Of a stretch of 64,000 nt of DNA, positions 60,982 through 64,000 are shown one piece after another (the stretch's first letter is position 1; every line of letters starts with the position of its first letter). The notes under the pieces are model-generated. The model was not told the origin of the DNA, searched no databases, and saw only the letters and a list, made by a program, of their open reading frames with translations. The DNA comes from an uncultured Eubacteriales bacterium. Lineage in GTDB: Bacteria; Bacillota; Clostridia; Saccharofermentanales; UBA5734. The DNA lies in contig CAILLO010000001.1 in assembly GCA_903835065.1 (NCBI GenBank), forward strand, positions 1-64,000, read 5' to 3'. A program made the translations under genes and the position numbers.

Positions 60982-62127
60982 CTACCGTCTGGGCAGGATC
61001 AAGGCAAGGGATTCCGACAGGGCGGACAGGAATGCCTCCGCTTCGGCCGTCTCGTTGAGGACCGAGGTCGAGATGCGCAGGGCGCTGGATGCAACGGCCT
61101 CGGGAATTCCCATGGCGAGGAGGACGTGGCTGGTCAGGTTGCGCTTCGCGGAGCAGGCGGAGACCGTCGATACGAAGAAACCGCGTTCGGAGAGGGCGTT
61201 GACGAGCGTCTGCGGCTTCACACCGGCGAAGGAGACGTTGAGGATCGCGGGGAGGCCAGCGGGCGGCGACAGGACCGCGACCGGGACGCGGTCGATCCGC
61301 GCGAGCCCGTCGAGCAGGATGCGGCGGATCGCGGCCGTCTTCTCGAGGTATTCGTCGTGGCGGCGCACGAAGACGCCGGCCGCGGCGGCCATGCCGAGCA
61401 CGCCCGGCGGATTCTCGGTCCCGCTGCGCATTCCACCCTGCTGGCCGCCGCCGAGCAGGAGCGGCTCGAGCCGGGACCCCTTCGCTGCGTACAGGAGACC
61501 GATGCCCTTGGGCCCATGGAACTTGTGCGCGCTGAAGGAGGCGAACCGCACGCCCCAGCGGTGGAGTGCGAGAGGGACCTTGCCGAAGGACTGGACGCAG
61601 TCGAGGTGGAGCGCGGTCTCCGGCGCGACGCGGCGGAGGAGGGAGGCGATCTCGTCCATCGGCTGGACGGCGCCGGTCTCGTTGTTCACGTGGAGCAGGC
61701 TCACGAGCGAGGTCGGCGTGCCGAGCGCGCGCTCGAGCTCGTCGAGGCATACCGTGCCCTGCCGGTCGACGCCGACCAGAACGGTCTCGACGCCGCGGGA
61801 GGCCAGTCGCTCGAGCGTCCTCAGGACGGCGGGGTGCTCCGCGCCGGTCGACACGATGCGGGCCGGCAGGCGCGGGTTGGCCGCGAGATGGCCCGACAGG
61901 ACCGTGTTGATGGATTCCGTGCCGCCCGAGGTGAAGATCAGCTCTTCCGGGAGGACGCCCAGTTGTCGGGCCAGGCGTTCCTTCGCGTCCTTGACGGCGC
62001 GCTCGGCGTCGAAGCCCGCGCGGTGGGGCGAAGCCGGGTTGCCGAAGAGGTCGCGCATCGCGGTGGCGACGGCGTCGACGGTCTCGGGGAACGGTGGAGT
62101 CGTGGCGGCGTTGTCGAAGTAGACCAT
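60982..62127 (-). CDS. Cysteine desulfurase, ThiI-associated
   Basis: This second NifS-like PLP enzyme (381 residues) has YFDNAATTPPF, SGGTESINT, NNETGAVQP, the PLP Lys in SFSAHKFHGPKG and a Cys in VSACSAKRN. Its Cys loop is short, unlike the CSSGSAC loop of the IscU partner. Standing just upstream of a rhodanese-less ThiI, it is most likely the dedicated sulfur donor for s4U, like NifZ in Bacillus. It starts 11 bases after the GntR stop. Confidence 0.9.
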   Translation of the reverse strand: MVYFDNAATTPPFPETVDAVATAMRDLFGNPASPHRAGFDAERAVKDAKERLARQLGVLPEELIFTSGGTESINTVLSGHLAANPRLPARIVSTGAEHPAVLRTLERLASRGVETVLVGVDRQGTVCLDELERALGTPTSLVSLLHVNNETGAVQPMDEIASLLRRVAPETALHLDCVQSFGKVPLALHRWGVRFASFSAHKFHGPKGIGLLYAAKGSRLEPLLLGGGQQGGMRSGTENPPGVLGMAAAAGVFVRRHDEYLEKTAAIRRILLDGLARIDRVPVAVLSPPAGLPAILNVSFAGVKPQTLVNALSERGFFVSTVSACSAKRNLTSHVLLAMGIPEAVASSALRISTSVLNETAEAEAFLSALSESLALILPRR

Positions 62128-62137
62128 CCGCGCGCCG

Positions 62138-62887
62138 TCAGTTCCGCCCGGCGTCCTGCACGATCGCGCAGCGGTCGGAGCGGAGGACCGCGACGACGTG
62201 TTCGCAGAGGTTGCCGCTTCGGGAGGAAAGGTCGGACGTCGCGACGATCACGGCCTGTCCGCGCGCGATGTCGAGCGACTCGGACTCCTCGGGGGAGGCC
62301 GAACGGACCTCGAGGCGCAGGTGCGTGCGGGTCGGCAGGAACGCGTACTTGTTCGCCGTGATGTCGAGCATGCGGCGACCCAGCCGGAGGTCGTCGATCA
62401 GGTTGGGGAACATCCAGAGGGGGACGTAGGAGACGCAGTGCGCGTAGGGGGCGTCCTTCTCCTGGATGACCCAGGTCATCCTCGCATACGCCTTGTCCGT
62501 CGACAGGGGCATCTGCCCGAAGATCCGGTCGAGTTCGTCGGATTCGCCCTCGATGCGGTCGATGGAGCGGAATTCGCGCGTCTCCTGGCTGTCGCTCGCG
62601 AGGACCGAGAACTGGAATCCGTTGAAGCCCTTGAGCTCGATCGACTCCGGGCGTTCGGCCAGGTAGGTCCCCTTCCCCTTCACCTTGACCAGCACGCCTT
62701 CGGCGACGAGTTCGGCCACGGCCTGCCGCACGGTCGGACGGCTGAGGAGGGTCATGTCGCAGATCTCGATCTCCGATGGGATCCTTCCGTCGGCGCCGAG
62801 GCGTCCTGCGCGGATCCCTGCGACGAGGGCGTCCTTGAGCTGCGCGTAAAGGGGGATGTTGCTGTGCTTGTCGATTCGGATCACCAT
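62138..62887 (-). CDS. GntR/HutC family transcriptional regulator with UTRA domain
   Basis: The 249-residue protein has an N-terminal winged helix (IPLYAQLKDALVAGIRAGRL ... IPSEIEICDMTLLSRPTVRQAVAEL, about 8-65) and a C-terminal UTRA effector domain (from about residue 85; VQ/YVPLWMFPNL-type strand, ANKYAFLPTRTHLRLEV). Such regulators bind small metabolites, often sugar phosphates or amino-acid related. Ligand and targets are unknown; it may control its downstream desulfurase-thiI genes or itself. AGGAGGTG lies 8 bases before the chosen ATG at 62887. Confidence 0.9.
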   Translation of the reverse strand: MVIRIDKHSNIPLYAQLKDALVAGIRAGRLGADGRIPSEIEICDMTLLSRPTVRQAVAELVAEGVLVKVKGKGTYLAERPESIELKGFNGFQFSVLASDSQETREFRSIDRIEGESDELDRIFGQMPLSTDKAYARMTWVIQEKDAPYAHCVSYVPLWMFPNLIDDLRLGRRMLDITANKYAFLPTRTHLRLEVRSASPEESESLDIARGQAVIVATSDLSSRSGNLCEHVVAVLRSDRCAIVQDAGRN

Positions 62888-62945
62888 TTCGGCCACCTCC
62901 TGGTCCATACATGCTGACAGGTCCATTCTACCATTCCGGGCGACG

Positions 62946-62979
62946 AAAAGGGCGGCCGCAGCGAGTGCGGCCGCCCTTA
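62946..62979 (-). terminator. Terminator after the beta-propeller gene
   Basis: A perfect 13-bp stem (62978-62966 with 62960-62948), 5-base loop, and TTTT on the minus strand. It lies 20 bases beyond the stop of the beta-propeller gene and before the GntR gene. Confidence 0.85.
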
Positions 62980-62998
62980 GGGGCAGATGCGGAGGGGG

Positions 62999-64000
62999 TC
63001 AGTCGATCGCCTTGGGCTGGCCGTAGGAGTCGGCCGCGCCGGGGAGTTCGACGGTTCCGAGCGTCGAGAAGTCGGTGAGCGAAGTGGTCTTGACCATTCC
63101 GCCGGAGATCGTGTAGAGCGTGTCGCCGACGTACAGGCCGCGCGTGATCGTGCGGGCTCCATAGAGGGCTTCGGGGTCGGCTTTGGCGTTGATATCCTCA
63201 TAGGACTTGAACACCTGCGTGAAGTCGACGTTCTTGTTGGAATGGGTCACCAGGCCGCGGACGTAGAGACCGCCCGCCGCGTCGTATCCCAGGACCGCGA
63301 ACCCCTGCCAGACGGGCTGGCCGTAGGCGATCGGGTCGGAGGCCTGGTCCTGCGGGACGCGGTTAATCGTGATCGGGATGCCGATCAGGTTCTTGTCCTT
63401 GGAGAAGAGCAGCGCCTTCTGGTTGTAGCTGATCTCCGAGTCGGTGCCGCGGTCGCCGAGCGACAGCTTGGTGATCTCCTTCGGGCTGGACGGGTCCGAG
63501 ACATCGTACATGGAGAACTTCATGCCGAGGTAGTAGGCCATGTCGCCCTGGACGAGCGCATCCTTGCCGAAGCCGAGCAGCAGCGTATCGGAGTAGGGGT
63601 GCAGGTATTCGCTGTAGCCCGGGATCTTCAGTTCGCCGACGACCGCCGGAGTCGTGGGCTTCGAGAGGTCGACCACGAACAGCGGGTCGGTGGTCTGGAA
63701 CGTCACAAGATAGGCGCGGTCGCCGATGAAGCGGACGGACTTGATCGTCTCCCTGGAGGCGAGTCCTTCGACCTTGCCGACGGTCTTCAGGTTCTTGTCG
63801 AGGACGTAGAGGTTGTTCATCGAGGTGTACTCGTCGTTCCTCCACGCATCGCCGACGGTCGTGGCGATGCGGAAGTAGCCGCCGGATTCGTCCATCGCGA
63901 ACTGGTTGAGCGCGTATCCGGGCACCGAGCCGACACCGGCTTCGGTGACGGTGGCGTCCGAGATGCGGAAGCGGAAGATGTCGGTGACGGTGTCGACGAC
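62999..64000 (-). CDS. Beta-propeller domain protein, probably secreted (N-terminal part outside window)
   Basis: The frame stays open to the right window edge, so only the C-terminal 333 residues are seen. They consist of repeated four-strand blades with 'LYVLDKNLKTVGKVEGLA', IKSVRFIGDRAYLVTF, PLFVVDLSKPTTPAVVGEL, FSMYDVSDPSSPKEI patterns. These fit the Beta_propel family (PF09826-like, distant to WD40), usually secreted in bacteria and archaea. The function is unknown. No signal peptide can be judged because the N-terminus is missing. The gene ends at a strong terminator and is not coupled to the GntR gene. Confidence 0.8.
   Translation of the reverse strand, partial: VVDTVTDIFRFRISDATVTEAGVGSVPGYALNQFAMDESGGYFRIATTVGDAWRNDEYTSMNNLYVLDKNLKTVGKVEGLASRETIKSVRFIGDRAYLVTFQTTDPLFVVDLSKPTTPAVVGELKIPGYSEYLHPYSDTLLLGFGKDALVQGDMAYYLGMKFSMYDVSDPSSPKEITKLSLGDRGTDSEISYNQKALLFSKDKNLIGIPITINRVPQDQASDPIAYGQPVWQGFAVLGYDAAGGLYVRGLVTHSNKNVDFTQVFKSYEDINAKADPEALYGARTITRGLYVGDTLYTISGGMVKTTSLTDFSTLGTVELPGAADSYGQPKAID

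Overview
The window is a GC-rich bacterial chromosome segment, almost fully coding, made of conserved housekeeping genes. The lineage signals point to a Gram-positive Bacillota (Clostridia-like) bacterium. They are: the block Asp23/AmaP/DUF2273-nusB-xseA-xseB-ispA-dxs-tlyA-nadK-argR-recN; ribonuclease Y followed by ymdB; a PyrR-attenuated pyr operon with class 1B dihydroorotate dehydrogenase (pyrK-pyrD); mutS-mutL-miaA-hfq; and a LexA site of the Gram-positive CGAAC-N4-GTTYG type. The high GC is unusual for that group. I cannot name a genus. I see no IS element, prophage, CRISPR array or rRNA.

Layout. 1-10.4 kb (+): the end of efp, an Asp23-type envelope-stress trio, nusB, exonuclease VII, isoprenoid genes (ispA, dxs), tlyA, then nadK-argR-recN from its own promoter; an RluA-type pseudouridine synthase converges on recN. 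11.5-21.7 kb (+): rny, ymdB, an orphan family-5 solute-binding lipoprotein overlapping lspA, rluD, two tandem DUF881 membrane proteins, phoH, ybeY, era, recO. 21.7-28.0 kb: a nuclease-helicase fusion and four tRNA genes on the minus strand (Leu-CAG, Tyr-GTA, a CAT-anticodon tRNA, Leu-CAA), interleaved with plus-strand murD, a rubredoxin-like protein and a GT-B-type glycosyltransferase. 28.0-38.6 kb (+): pyrR-B-C-F-carB-K-D and a divergent pyrE-like gene behind a PyrR attenuator, then a YgjP-type metalloprotein. 38.7-46.1 kb (+): miaB, mutS, mutL, miaA, hfq. 46-49.7 kb: lexA (-) with its SOS box, a small divergent membrane protein (+), asd (-) and a Xer recombinase (+). 49.7-64 kb is mostly minus: radical SAM enzyme, M18 aminopeptidase, PHP phosphatase (+), iscU-nifS, larA-like, rarA, glyA, AIR-synthase-like, thiI, a second cysteine desulfurase, a GntR regulator and a truncated beta-propeller protein.

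How the genes work together. Most genes are packed with 4-nt ATGA/GTGA or longer overlaps, so translational coupling is the rule. The pyr operon makes UMP de novo, but no carA or uracil transporter gene is present here. miaB, miaA, thiI and two desulfurases cover tRNA thiolation and isopentenylation. recN, recO, mutSL, lexA, rarA and the helicase cover repair.

The most interesting signals are a probable AUU start codon for rny, a divergent Hfq whose gene ends inside the antisense end of lexA, an unidentified membrane protein divergent from lexA, a recurring extended -10 promoter (TGnTAGAAT-like) with no clear -35 at most sites, interlocked tRNA/protein promoters, and a helicase that seems to depend on read-through of a tRNA terminator. 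No wholly new multigene system is evident.
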